Source of the DNA: Karalla daura
Lineage: Eukaryota; Chordata; Actinopteri; Chaetodontiformes; Leiognathidae
Assembly (NCBI GenBank): GCA_029224185.1
Contig: CM055205.1
Location: forward strand, 12,289,319-12,353,318
DNA length: 64,000 nucleotides
Reading direction: 5' to 3'
The translations under genes and the position numbers were made by a program. Below the pieces are notes generated by a model that made no database searches, was not told where the DNA came from, and was given only the letters and a program-made list of their open reading frames with translations. This document shows positions 23,661 to 34,950 of this stretch, in pieces. Each line of letters starts with the position of its first letter. The stretch's first letter is position 1.

Positions 23661-24865
23661 CGGAGCTCAGATGATAACGAGCCAGAGGGGGGAGGGAGGG
23701 TGACTGTCCAGCTGTCTGCAGGTGTGCATGTGGCGTGAGAGTTCAGCTCGCATTAAAATACTCACACACACACATTCCCACTATACCCTTACACAATATG
23801 CTCAAAGAACATCAATCCGTTTTGCTCTGAGAATATTTTGGTTTTTTGGTACTTTCAGTCTGGCATTTTTGGTTTTTCCTCCCTATCTTTGTGCTGAAGG
23901 TATGTTAATTTTAGTCTGAGATGATTGAATTTGTCGATACCTGCACAGATCCTCCTTAAAAAGCAAAATAGTGCGATAAGCTCTAAAAGCCGGAGGCTAG
24001 GTAGGTTTCAGATGCACGTTGCAATAACTGTGACATCGATTTGTATAATAACATTAAATAATAATCTGAAGTCTACCTCTTGTCGAGAAGAAAACAACGC
24101 AGGACCATCTTTCAGTTGTGACTTCCAGGAAATTAGCTGTGTTTCAAAAGACGATGGAAAAAACTAGAACGCAAACCAAAAACAAAAAGTTTCTCGTTTG
24201 CTACATTTTTACAGTTGAGGAGGCTGCTGGGATCGGCTGGGTGCGTGGGTAAGTAAACTGTGCTTTGATCAGTTTCATTGCTACTTGACACAGACTCTTA
24301 AGCCTTTAAGCCTCACCCTTGAGCGAAAAGTAGGCTCAGACTCAGCTCTGACAGTTCATATGAGCCTCAGACGGTGGTGAGTGACAACGTCTGCAGGTGT
24401 TGCTTCTGTCATCAGCTGAAGATTCTCACCTATACGTCCTCCTCTGTCACTATTGTGTAACTCTGAGACAGGGACATGGAAAGACATAACCTCAGAGCTT
24501 TGTATTTAAAAAAATAAAAATAGAAAATATGTCAGAAAAGGTAAGAGCTTTTATGGACTTCACCGCCAAGATTTTATCCCCTTGTACAAGACAGCCCCAT
24601 GGGGTCCACTCCTGCTGCATCAGCATGTCCTGAGCTATCACAGCAGAGCTGCTGAGGCGCTGCCCTGGGACGAGGGAAAGGTCCCCTCAAGGGACTTTAC
24701 TCCTGATCGAAGCGTTTGTCAGGGCTTGAGATGCAAATGTGGTATCTGGCTCTGCATAGATGCCATCCACTTTAAAAAAAAAAAAAGCAAGGATGTGAGA
24801 CCCTCAGCTAATGAATGGGAAACTGGTAACAAGTATTTATGGTCAGTGAATCAGATTTGAAGTGA
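23661..24865. other. AT-rich intergenic DNA
   Basis: No gene or clear element was seen. There is a poly-A patch at 24774-24786. Confidence 0.5.
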
Positions 24866-24868
24866 GGA

Positions 24869-25860
24869 TCAATGACTTGTGAAAATGTGAGGAAGTGTCC
24901 AGGCTGGGTTGCAAAGGCGAGCGTCTGTGTATAGTGTTTGGAGTGTGTGTAGAGAAGCCATAAAATGCTCAGTGGGAGCATAAACACACTCGCTGAAAGG
25001 GAAGTGCCCTTCAGAAACAAGTGTTTGGTCATGAAAGAGCCCTTTGTGTCTCTGTGCTTCGGCTGCTAGGAGGAACAGCATCTCCCCAGTCTGCCCGTGC
25101 CAGTGATCCTGGTGTTTGTGAGGAGGCTCTAGGACTGGCACCAGGTGCACTTCTTGCTTGGAACCTGCAGAGCTGTGGTCACTGTAGGAGGGTAATAAGG
25201 TGTGGGAACGGAGGAAGTAGTACATGGAGGCTGAGGTGCAGCTGTTTCCAAGATGCTTCAACTTTCTCCATTTCTTCTCCAGCCACATGCAGGTCAACTG
25301 GACGGGAGACCTGGTAGGGGGATACCATCCAGCAGCTCTGATTAGAGGTAATGTCATACTCCACGATTAATCTGCCGATTTAGGACAGCTGCCATACAGC
25401 AGTATAAACAGACTAAAGAGGTTTTAAAAAAACTTTAAAAATGCCTTTTTGGAGACGACTGCAGCTCTGTGTTGTTCTGAGTGTAAGTATTATGAGATAA
25501 AGGGAAATATAAACTTAATCCTGAGGAGTCAACAGGGTTGCCAAAGGGAGATAGGTAGCGATGTTCTGTTCCAGTGGTTGGCATCTGGAGAAATTCTTTT
25601 TCCATCCCTCTGGGAACTTGACAAAGGCTCAAACCCAGACACGAGCACATTCAGTCTTCTCTGGAATCTCCTGATGTTGCCTGGCGAGTCCTGGAGAAAT
25701 CCTGGGGGCTCACATATGGCTGACAGACTAACACAGAGAGGTGGGGTCACCAGCCCAGCAGGGGTCCTGGCTTCTGTAGAGACAGGGAGAGCAGCAGATG
25801 CAGAGCTCTGTCCTCCTAATCAAACCCCAGGATTCCCAATGGAGAGAGTGAGGGGGTAAA
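24869..25860. other. Segment with longer unrecognised ORFs on both strands
   Basis: A 162-codon frame runs on the minus strand (24869-25357) and a 136-codon frame on the plus strand (25449-25859), with other frames overlapping them. Neither has a domain, motif or composition I recognise, and no splice arrangement joins them. An old transposon or pseudogene remnant is possible. Chance ORFs are equally likely. Confidence 0.3.
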
Positions 25861-26239
25861 CCCTGCAGCCAGTTAGTCAGGTGGGGCAGAAGGAGACAGT
25901 TCCAGGACAGCTGAACTTATATCCAGTAGTACACGTGTTGACTGGACACTGAAGAATATGTGGGTCTCTGTGTACTGAAACAAAACAAAACACTCCAAGC
26001 TCACATGAAATATGGACTCTGGCATAAGGCCAGCAAATGTGGAAACATAAGCCAAACAACAAAAAAAGGCTTCTAGGAGACTTCACTGAACTAATAAGAA
26101 CAGATCATCGTATACTTTGGTGGTCGTTTCTCATTACTCTTGTACATGACGATGGGATGTGTGCATGTGTCTTGGTTTATGATCATGACTTTAAGATGCT
26201 TCTGGCAAATGGGGCCATGATCTCCTCTCAGGGCTAAAA

Positions 26240-27190
26240 GATGCAGAAACTCGCACTTTCACAACATCACGGTTTACGTTAGATGATGTGTTGTGAAGTC
26301 CACCGCTGCTCTGTCAGCGTCTCAACTCCAACGCAGGCCGATAAGAAGCTTTTATCTCGCGTGTTTACACAGCCATAAACATACAGTATCTTCCAGATTT
26401 CCCTTTGAATCAATTTGTCTTGCCGGGCTTACTGTTTCAAGTGCTGGAGATTCAGATCTCGACGGCTCTCTGCCTGAAGGGGACAGGCAGCCTATCGCCG
26501 CATAGTTTCACTCTGTTTCTCAGACTCCCACCGTGCGATGAGCCTCAGGGCGTGTACAAACGAGAGGCTTAGAGTTACACCCAGCCTTACATCTGTCACT
26601 GAAGCATCTCCATCATTCTTTACAATAACAAGCTGCTGTATTAGCGCTGGCTGTTTTTAAATCCATGCTGGCTTTACAGCTGTGTGTGTGTAATTTCTGC
26701 AATCAAAAAAAACATGTAAAGTGCACGCGAAGCTGTCAAGTAATTTGGATCGGTAAACTTTGCCTCACATGAGCATTTCTCATTATAAGATAATGAAATA
26801 TGTTCATCTCAATTAGAGCTATTGAGATTATCAGAAATGCACCAGCATAGACAAAATATTAAAGAAATCATGAAGGGTCTGTCAAATTCTGCAGAAAAGT
26901 TTCTTTTTCCTTGACCTGTACTAATAAGCTCTTGTCAGCAGCCATTTTGTGCCATTTAACACACAAATTGCTCTCTAATTCCTCCTATATTGTGTTTCCA
27001 GAGGTCTCCTGTCACAACGCACGTGAGCGCCATTTTTCTTCCTTGGGCGGAGGCTGACGGGAGGTTCCCAGATAAAACGGTGTCAAGGTGAGCTCAAACG
27101 GACTCAACCATCGCCATCCGTCGCCCCGAGCAGAGCTCAACGCCCCCTCATCTCCACAAGCCTCCCTGACATGGAGACGTTTAATCTGAT
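26240..27190. promoter_or_regulatory. Candidate conserved noncoding block
   Basis: Complex stretches at 26290-26560 (AAGCTTTTATCTCGCG, CAGCCATAAAC), 26640-26960 (ATTTCTCATTATAAGATAATG; TCAATTAGAGC; GAGATTATC) and 26990-27180 (CACAACGCACGTGAGC; CCATTTTTC; CCCAGATAAAACGG) have few simple repeats. Density of GATAA/TTATC and ATTA words suggests regulatory DNA. No coding gene was seen. Inference only. Confidence 0.3.
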
Positions 27191-27230
27191 GTGCTGAAAT
27201 CCTGTTTCTGCCCTGGAGATGTGTGCGTTC

Positions 27231-27235
27231 TAGTG

Positions 27236-27278
<43 letters not shown>

Positions 27279-27279
27279 T
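27231..27279. repeat. TG microsatellite
   Basis: A TG run with one TGCG interruption near its start. Confidence 0.9.
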
Positions 27280-27522
27280 ACGTTACCAACGATCTCCTCG
27301 GGTGAACATGCGCTGCTACACCTGTCTGGCTATTTGTGAGACCAGAGGCTCGGGTCCTCCATATCAAAGGGCTGGCTCAGACCGCACTCACTTATTGACA
27401 AGAAGCCCGGCAAAGGCTGCGGGCTGTTTTGCTGTCTGAGCACTTCAGGGTTCAGGATTGTGTTCTAGCTTTGCGTGTTAATCTGAACACTCTGGGCCAA
27501 TATCAACTTTACAACAGGCACG

Positions 27523-27551
27523 GGGTGAGGGTCAGCGTCAGGGTCGGGTTA
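27523..27551 (+). promoter_or_regulatory. Head-to-tail array of nuclear-receptor-like hexamers
   Basis: GGGTGA (27523), GGGTCA (27529), GCGTCA (27535) and GGGTCG (27541) abut directly, followed by GGGTTA overlapping at 27546. The first two form a DR0 pair. This may be a degenerate hexanucleotide repeat rather than a binding array. Confidence 0.3.
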
Positions 27552-28860
27552 CCAAGTGTCTGCGATTGCTTTGACAATGCAAAGCTATAGTGCAAAGACT
27601 CGAATCTTAAAAGATGTGACACCTTACAGAAAATATCAGGCACTGTGCTGTCATATTTAACAATGATAACAATTTATGGCTGCTCAGCCTGAAAGTCTTG
27701 AGCTCACGTTTTGTGTCCCGGGTTGACATGTGTTGAGACAAAAGGTCATTTCACGTGACATACATGCATAGATATGATCTGACTTTGCTTATCAGGAATG
27801 AGGAATGCATAGGATTACATAAGAAATGATGTTGCCAGTCACAGTAACATTCAGGTTTGTTCGCCATGTTATGGGTGAACTACTACTGACAGCCGATGTG
27901 AATCACTTCTGTCTGCTGATGCAAGAAGTGTGGTCAGCACATCTTGAGATGCAGTTGACAAGAGCCACATTATTGAGAACTATCCTTGTTATTATTATTA
28001 TTATTATTGATAGGGATGTTTTAAAGCATATGGCAGCCATTACAGAGTATTCAAGTGAAGATTAGTGTTAACAGTAAATTATTGGAGATCTGCTGAGGCA
28101 TCAGATTCTCCTCGTAAATGCTTTGTCTTTGTAATTAGTTGAAGAAATTTTAATTTTTTAAATAAAAATGTCACTTTGGGGAGTCCCGAAAAACAGATGA
28201 AGAATTGACCTGAAGTTGGAAAATGAACATCATGCTCAGCTGAAGAAACATTTCACTTCAATGAAAAAAAAGTTCAGAATATTTTTCTTTTCAAAAGTTT
28301 GTTCTCGAGTCTAAATGCCTCTGACTCAAAACTCTGCAAGTCTTCTTCCCTTTACATAATCTTCCTCCTGCTGCATAGACTTACTGTTAACGTCCCTCAT
28401 GGCTCAAAGACGTTTTTTTTTCTGTAATGTTTCCACGGTCGAATGTTTGAGCTTCACTGTGCAGAATGATGTACTTACACAGTTTGACAGTTGGAGGCTG
28501 TTTTCACATTCATCTGCAGATGATGGAAAGTCTCTCTGTGCTCACCAGAGATCTCGCTTTTGGACCACAAAAATAAGATTTGTGACATCACAAACATTAT
28601 GGGAGCCAATACCGGTCCAATATTCAAGTGAAGTTGAAACATTGAGACTATAACAAAACTTTATGCTTTATATACATCTTAAGACTTGCCTGGGGGGGAT
28701 GCTTAATGGGGTAAAAAAGATAAATTTTTATTACATTTAGCAGTAGTCGTACATATTTTGTTTTTCACAGTGTCCCAGATGCAGCCTGGTCTCGTCTCTG
28801 TGTGTTGCTATTCTGAACCACTCCGGCCAGGACAAAAGTGGTTATTCCTGTCTGCGTGGG
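27552..28860. other. AT-rich intergenic DNA
   Basis: No gene was recognised. It contains an E-box palindrome TCACGTGA at 27751-27758 and an ATT run at about 27991-28008. Confidence 0.5.
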
Positions 28861-28882
28861 CGTGTGTGTCGGGGGGGTTGCA

Positions 28883-28936
<54 letters not shown>

Positions 28937-29155
28937 CGAGAGCGATGGGACGAACAGCCTGTCTGTCAGGTGTTGGTACTCACATTTGTCTTGTAAAAAA
29001 CAAAGGATTCTGGGAAGCAACAATGGCCGACACAAAGAGCATCCAGACTCCTCTTGGTGTCACCCGATCTCTTGTGCGTGTGTGTGTGTGTGTGTGTCTG
29101 TGTGTGTGTGCGTGAGTGAGGGAGTGTATGTGTATGTGTGTGCGTGTGTGTGGCG
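28883..29155. repeat. TG and GA microsatellites
   Basis: TG run at 28885-28920 passing into GA at 28921-28937, and a second interrupted TG run at 29075-29152. The roughly 140 bp between them is unique. Confidence 0.85.
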
Positions 29156-29202
29156 GGGGGCTTTCTTTAGGGAGTGAGGGCGCCTCATTGGCTGCCATCC
29201 CG

Positions 29203-29219
29203 GGGTCAGGAGGAGGTCA
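29203..29219 (+). promoter_or_regulatory. DR5 retinoic acid response element 3' of hoxa1a
   Basis: GGGTCA-GGAGG-AGGTCA fits the RAR/RXR DR5 consensus in all 12 half-site positions. It lies 5.7 kb 3' of the hoxa1a stop codon, close to the place where mouse Hoxa1 has its well-known 3' DR5 enhancer. An inverted CCAAT box (ATTGG at 29188-29192) lies just upstream. Positional correspondence with the mammalian element is inference; the motif itself is seen. Confidence 0.65.
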
Positions 29220-29839
29220 GGGCGTGTGTGATGGATAGAGCGTTGCCCTTCTCCCACTGCTCCCAGTGCTCTCTCCTCCTCTGGGCCTCAGACCTGCTAC
29301 AGCGTCCGGGCCAAGCTCTCGCCTCCACAAGGACTGCCTCCGCAGATAAATAAAAGGGAGCGTAAGAGAAAACTGCAGACAAACTCGGCGAGGTGAGTTC
29401 TGCTGTGACCCGCCACCTTTTCCTGGCTCCTCGGCACCACAACACACCTCACTTTTTTTTTTTCCACCGCACGCCTATACCACAAACCACCACTAACCCC
29501 TGTGATGTCATCTCCACTCGCTTTCCCCTCCGTCTCTTCCTCCATCATACTGTCAATCCCTCTATCGGCTCCATCCCCTTTCTCGCACATGGAGACGCAC
29601 ATCTGTCGATGGAGGAATTCATTTTGGCTGCCAATCACAACCTGGGAGTGGTCAACGAGGGCAGACGTGCCAATACCTCGACTACCCTGATGAGTGACTT
29701 CTGTCTGTCTCGCCCTCTCTCCCTCTCTGTCTCCCTCTTTCTCTGAGCTTCAAGCACTTTCTGGAACAGTAGTGGAGCGTAGAGAGTCCACTAACTGGGA
29801 GGTGTGGGAGAACACAGTCAGACCAGCACAGGTGGCAGT

Positions 29840-30060
29840 ACAGAGGCCTCAATCGTGCACTGGATATTTGCATTCACAGCCCGGCACCTTTGATTTGCAT
29901 AATGTGCAGAGACACCTAAGATTTCTCTATTACAGTGGAGAAATGAGGCTGAACCTGGAGAGCTTTGGTCAATAAGCTCTGATGGCAACGCCAAGTGGAA
30001 ATCTACCAGATATGACACCATGAACCTTTGAACTCGCTCCTCATTTCACACTTCCTTCTC
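29840..30060 (-). promoter_or_regulatory. Candidate hoxa1a 3' RA enhancer: DR2 plus two octamers
   Basis: This compact unique segment carries TGAACC-TT-TGAACT at 30021-30034 (minus strand AGTTCA-AA-GGTTCA, a perfect DR2 RAR/RXR element). Two perfect POU octamers ATTTGCAT lie at 29866-29873 and 29893-29900, the second followed by AATG and preceded by a TCF/LEF-like CCTTTGAT. It lies 4.9 kb 3' of hoxa1a. RA and POU inputs to early Hox1 activation are established in vertebrates; this element's activity is inferred. Confidence 0.55.
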
Positions 30061-30084
30061 TTGGTAGAGAAATTCTCACACATG

Positions 30085-30244
30085 CACGCATGCATACATG
30101 CACACACACACACACACACACACACATACAAAATTAGTCCTAAAGAAAATCAAGAGGAATAAATTGACAATGTTCGATTTTAGAGTGGAGCAACAAATTT
30201 AAACTTTTTTAAGGATTTATTTTCTCTGTTTTTCTTTCTCTCTG

Positions 30245-30300
<56 letters not shown>
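30085..30300. repeat. CA and TG microsatellites in inverted arrangement
   Basis: CA run at 30100-30126 and TG run at 30246-30299, reverse complements about 120 bp apart. Confidence 0.9.
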
Positions 30301-30302
<2 letters not shown>

Positions 30303-31145
30303 TAGAAACTAACCGTACTATCCTGATGTTTGTTTGCTTTCGTCCACGTAAAAGGAAAACTATCTGCCAGGAGTCGATGTGTTTCTTCTGAGCAAAGAAT
30401 ATGTGTGTGTGTGTGTCTGCAGTAAATATCTGAACTCTCTCAGGTGGCTCAGTTTTTGGTGGCACACCTTTGTTGTCTATCTGTGTCCACCGTGACTGAG
30501 AAAAGGTGTGAAGACATGTCATGTCCCAGGGAAGGATTACTAAAAATTAAGCTATACTATGGCAAATTCTGAGAGAACAGGAAAAAAAAGTTCAGTTGAT
30601 GTAAATTGTTTCCACAAAATGTAAATGCTGCCGTAGTTGTGATATAATGTCTTGTAATTCAACACTATAATTACAACCGACCAGAATTACCCTTTATGAG
30701 GAATAAAAATGTAAAATGAGAAATCAGGCCAAGAGTATTTCATTATGACTGCACTTTTGAATTGAATCTTTATCATTTTAATTCATTCTCTTTATGTTTC
30801 ATCCTGCACTATAAATACATTTATCAACTTACATTTGCCCCAAAATGTGAGAATATTTAAAGATATAAAAAACGTAGAATTTATTACAGAAATCCTCAAA
30901 AACTCTTTTCTGCTTTTACATACTTTGCTTTTGTGTTAAAATTCATATATTTATTTTCTGAGCAAAGCTTATTTCTTAATGAAACAAATATATAATAACA
31001 AAATGTGTATATAATATATTTCCCCCCCTGAATATTAGAGATTCGTGATTTTTATGTGACATAACCTGTTTGCACTTGTTTTTAAGCTGATTGATAAAAA
31101 TACAGGCTTATTTACAGACTGAATTAATTAAATTTAAAAAATCTA
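30301..31145. other. AT-rich intergenic DNA
   Basis: Strongly AT-rich (especially 30540-31140) with no gene or clustered sites recognised. Confidence 0.55.
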
Positions 31146-31149
31146 ATAT

Positions 31150-31420
31150 TTGAATCACAAATTTTCTGTTTACCTCAGTAAAAACAAAAGAGCCCAGTTC
31201 TCCCAGTGTAAGTTCATTAGTCCTCTCATCTCCATGGTACAACTGTCTGCTTGGCACCAGCACCAAGGACACCCCCTTAAAGTCAAAAGCTTTAAACATC
31301 TCCTCCTCCCTCGCGGAGCCTTAATGGTTTTCGTCAAACATCTGTCATCGTGCTGGTGTTTATCTGAGGCTCTTAATGGGAACCAGCAGCCAGATCATGG
31401 ACCCAGCACAAAACTCCTAT
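31150..31420. promoter_or_regulatory. Possible conserved noncoding element
   Basis: Complex block with AAGTTCATTAGTCC (31210-31223), GAGCCTTAATGGTTTTCGTC near 31315 and TTTATCTGAGGCTCTTAATGGG near 31360. No coding gene. Low-confidence inference from texture. Confidence 0.3.
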
Positions 31421-33425
31421 ATACTTCGTGCGAACTCCCTGCATAGTCTGACCAAAGTGTTTTGGTCAAACAGCCAGGCCTGGACTGTATGGCACTAGGC
31501 TGGCTGGAGCTGCTTGTTTGCCCAGCTTGCTCTGTAAACTGGTGTTTAGGTGTGGGTGCTGCTGGGACAACAAACCCAGGCGGTGACCGCGGCCTGACCC
31601 CGGGGGCGTCTTTTTCAGGATCAGCTGCGTCTCTAATCCGCACAGAGGCCCGAGGAGGACAGAGAGACAGGGAGAGAGAGAGAGAGGCGTACCTCCCCAA
31701 AAAGAAAAAAGAAAAGGGGGAAAAAAAGATCTGCTCCTCACAGGCTTCGCTTTGAAGTCATCTGCACTTTACTTGGTCTGAAGTAGCAAATGGAGGCTGC
31801 AGATGAGCAAAAAAAAGACTAATTTCTGTCGTCTTCGAGTGGCTGTCTGCTGCGGCGTGTGCTGATTTTTATCTGCTCTGGGATTAATTCAGTGCCCAGA
31901 TTCACACACACACACGCACACACACACATACACACAGTCGCGCACACACACGCTCACGCACAAAAGAAAATTCATTCACTCAGAATCTGTGGCAAAATGA
32001 GAAACTAGTAGCCAAAATGGCTGCCAGAGTGTGTTCAGAACAGAAAAGGAGAATGAGAGTGTCCGGATGCTGATTATCATTATTATCATTATTATTATTG
32101 TTATTGTTATTATTTATCCAGGGTCCCTAAACCAAGCGGCAGTGATTTTAGAAATAAACCCCACTCTCGATTAATAATTCTGCTGATTGGGCGTCTTAGT
32201 AAATATTTTTACAGTCGTTATACTGTTGAGCAGTTGTGTGTATTTAATTACTTTTGATGAGGATTAATGTTTCAGAACCATTTTTTACGAGATCTCGGAA
32301 CTGTATAATGAGATGCGGAAGTTTAAAAAAAAACGCTTTAACAATTCTTGTTATTAATTCGAGGTTTTAGTTGAGGTCTAAATCAGTCTAATAACTGCGA
32401 TTTGGAGCGGTGCAGTCCCCCCGGTCAAGATTATGTGAGACCGTAATAGTTACAAAATAATTCAATTATTTCTGGCCAGGCATTTTAAATCCAGACCGAA
32501 ATTAAATCTAAAGTCTCAGGCTAAAAGAAATTCAATATCGTTGTGGTAAAACTATTTTAATGCAGATTTAAAAATAGCAGAGAAGCTGATGTAAAACACC
32601 GAACAATAAGTTTAAATAATATTGAACTGAATTAGCATGGATTTAAATTACAAATTGAAAATTAAGATTACAGTGAAGTCTTTTCCAAATGTTCACACTT
32701 TGTCAGTCAGATAAAACACGTATTCTACGTCTTCTTCCTACACCTCTTTCCCTCTCAGCTCGGCCTGACAAACACCACAGGCCCTTGAGCAACAAGTCTG
32801 TCTGCATTACTCACTATTTACACCGAAACAACTCCTCCAGCAACTAAATGGGGGGGGGGGGGGGGGGGGGGTCCTGTGCTGGCTGCAGGAAAACACCTGA
32901 CGCGACCCCATAACTAAGCGAGGAGCAGCAGGCCGGAGGTGAACTGCATAAAACGGTGTGTGTGTGTGTGCTGAGGACTTACTGTTTGCTGGGGCTGAGT
33001 TAACCCTGAGCAGCAGCTCTCCACAGCTCCACTGCAGCTGCTGCCGCAGGTGGATCCAGGTAGAGGTGAGCGCCGCTCATTAATCATGGCTCTTTGGGCG
33101 CTTTTTCTTTGTCCTTTTATGGTAGGATGGACTCGCAGGCTGCACACCAGGAATTAAAACAGCCAAAAGGGAACCAGGAAACCCCAACATTAACAGTTGA
33201 GAAACCAGCCAGAGAATGACGACATTTTAAAAATTAACCAGCTGAAATATGAGATACAGACAGTTTGTCTGTATGATGTGTTAGTATGATAGACGACAGA
33301 TTATCCCACTTTAAACAGACAACTAGGTGGTGTAAACAGAGCCATGACCCCGGCTATTATCTCCAAAATGAGATAGTACAAGATTCATACATGAGACGTG
33401 TCATTGAGATTGGATAAAAATGTAC
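31421..33425. other. Intergenic DNA with microsatellites and small candidate elements
   Basis: CA-rich patch at 31902-31960, ATT/ATC repeat at 32075-32112 and a 22-base G run at 32850-32871. Two small complex pieces, 31800-31890 (GGGATTAATTCAGTG) and 33065-33120 (CTCATTAATCATGGCTC), could be regulatory. No coding gene was seen. Confidence 0.45.
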
Positions 33426-33429
33426 TTAA

Positions 33430-33553
33430 ATCCGGGCCTTTCAGTGTGGAGTTTACGTGTTCCTCCCAAGTGGAATTTTTTCCGGGTATGAAAAGAAGAG
33501 AAGTACTAAAACATGAACTTTTACGTCGTTTTTTCCCCTAGTTGTGAGTGTGT

Positions 33554-33635
<82 letters not shown>

Positions 33636-33740
33636 CCTGAGATGGACTTGACCTGTCCAGGCAGTATTCCCTGACTTCACCCTATATATCTGTGTATACA
33701 CAACACCATTAAGTGTGTAAGACAACAGATGGATTAACTA
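33430..33740 (+). repeat. Dispersed repeat family copy H with expanded TG microsatellite
   Basis: The 5' part (TTTCAGTGTGGAGTTTACGTGTTC then CTCCCAAGTGGAA) lies at 33438-33480 and the 3' part (GAGATGGACTTGACCTGTCC, GGCAGTATTCCCTGACTTC) at 33638-33682. A TG run fills 33546-33632. The microsatellite occupies the same position within the repeat as the CA runs in copies E, G and I, so the family probably seeds these expansions. Confidence 0.7.
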
Positions 33741-33889
33741 AAACGTGACTTTTTGTTGGTAGATAGTTGGGTTTTATTTAGAGAGGTCACTTGGCCACGA
33801 ACTCTGCATACCCCGAAATACCTAAAATATAATATATATCAAGTTTTACAACGAAATGTAGACCTCACTTATTTCTAAACCTGCGGAGC

Positions 33890-34280
33890 TGCAACTTTTC
33901 ATTGCCTCAGGTGTCATCAGGTTGGGAGGATGACACCTCCCCGGGCAGCGGAGGAAGAGTTAACGCTGACAGCGTCTTGTCGATACCCTAACCCCGATGT
34001 TTCAATCGATGAAGTTTCTTTTTTGTCCCCTCAATGAGCCCGAGGAGCTCGATAAGGTTGTCATCACAAGCGACGCTGTCGTCCGCGCTCCCATCTCCTC
34101 TGCGGATAAACAAGCCTTTATTATGCCAATATCTGCGCGTCCCCCAGGGACGGGAGCGCGCACGGACGCATACATTTACAGACTCTGGACACAGGTTTCC
34201 TATTATTCCCGGTGTGGAGCGAAATTAGGAGGCCTTTCCTTCAACAAGGACACAGAGGGTTTGTTTTTGGAGGTAAACGC
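33890..34280. promoter_or_regulatory. Candidate conserved element just 3' of hoxa1a, with hairpin
   Basis: A perfect 10-bp inverted repeat (AGGTGTCATC at 33909-33918 and GATGACACCT at 33929-33938) has a 10-base loop. Next is the dyad ACGCTG-A-CAGCGT at 33963-33975, which contains the MEIS core TGACAG. Further on are TTTCAATCGATGAAG near 34001 and GCCTTTATTATGCC near 34112. The block is CpG-containing and non-repetitive. It may be an enhancer or part of a long hoxa1a 3' UTR. Confidence 0.4.
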
Positions 34281-34672
34281 ACTTTAATACACATGATTGA
34301 CCCGTAAACGTCTCTCCTGGACAAACAAAACACTTATGTATGTGCTCCACTGGATTAAATAGGTGAACAGATAAAAGCCTGGGGCATACACGTACTGATA
34401 AAACTCAGCGCCCCGCCAGTAACACATGGAAGCATCGTGCAAAGTCTCACACAACAGACATTCAGAGAGTCGCGACACACAAATAAACACTCACACACAC
34501 ACACATACAGACACACAGGGAGGAAGAAGGGATGATAACAAAGTCAGGTCGTCTCTTTGATTGCGTAATGACGACATCCAGTGCAAGCAAGACGCACATC
34601 TTTGGCACATTTGAGGTATTTGAGTGTGGTGCGATTGTGTGTGTGTGTGTGTGTGCGCGTGTGCGTGTGCGT

Positions 34673-34704
<32 letters not shown>

Positions 34705-34950
34705 TCTGCACCATCATAGTCGTTGCCTATAGTATAGAAAGTGGACTTTCTCCAGAGCACGACTCACAATACAAAACATGTGTACAAGTCAGAAATGGTC
34801 CATGTTATTGTTCTCCAAAGTTCCCAGTAGTGCATTAACACATTCTTAATGTCCACATCCACCATCAACCAGTACTTGGCTCTGTTATACTGGATATGAG
34901 CTGGATTATATGCGGCCCACATGTAAAGAAGAGGCAGTTGTGGGGAGTTT
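34281..34950 (-). other. Probable hoxa1a 3' UTR and downstream sequence
   Basis: This sequence follows the hoxa1a stop codon. No poly(A) signal is obvious within the first 600 bases; an AATAAA on the minus strand lies at about 34115-34120. An interrupted GTGTGC/TG microsatellite at 34639-34703 falls inside. The extent of the UTR is not determined. Confidence 0.4.

Noticed and set aside
1..34000. Possible skap2 exons in the 3' flank
   Set aside because: Skap2 is the expected neighbour, but no ORF here resembles its N-terminal coiled-coil, PH or SH3 sequence. A very short first exon cannot be excluded.
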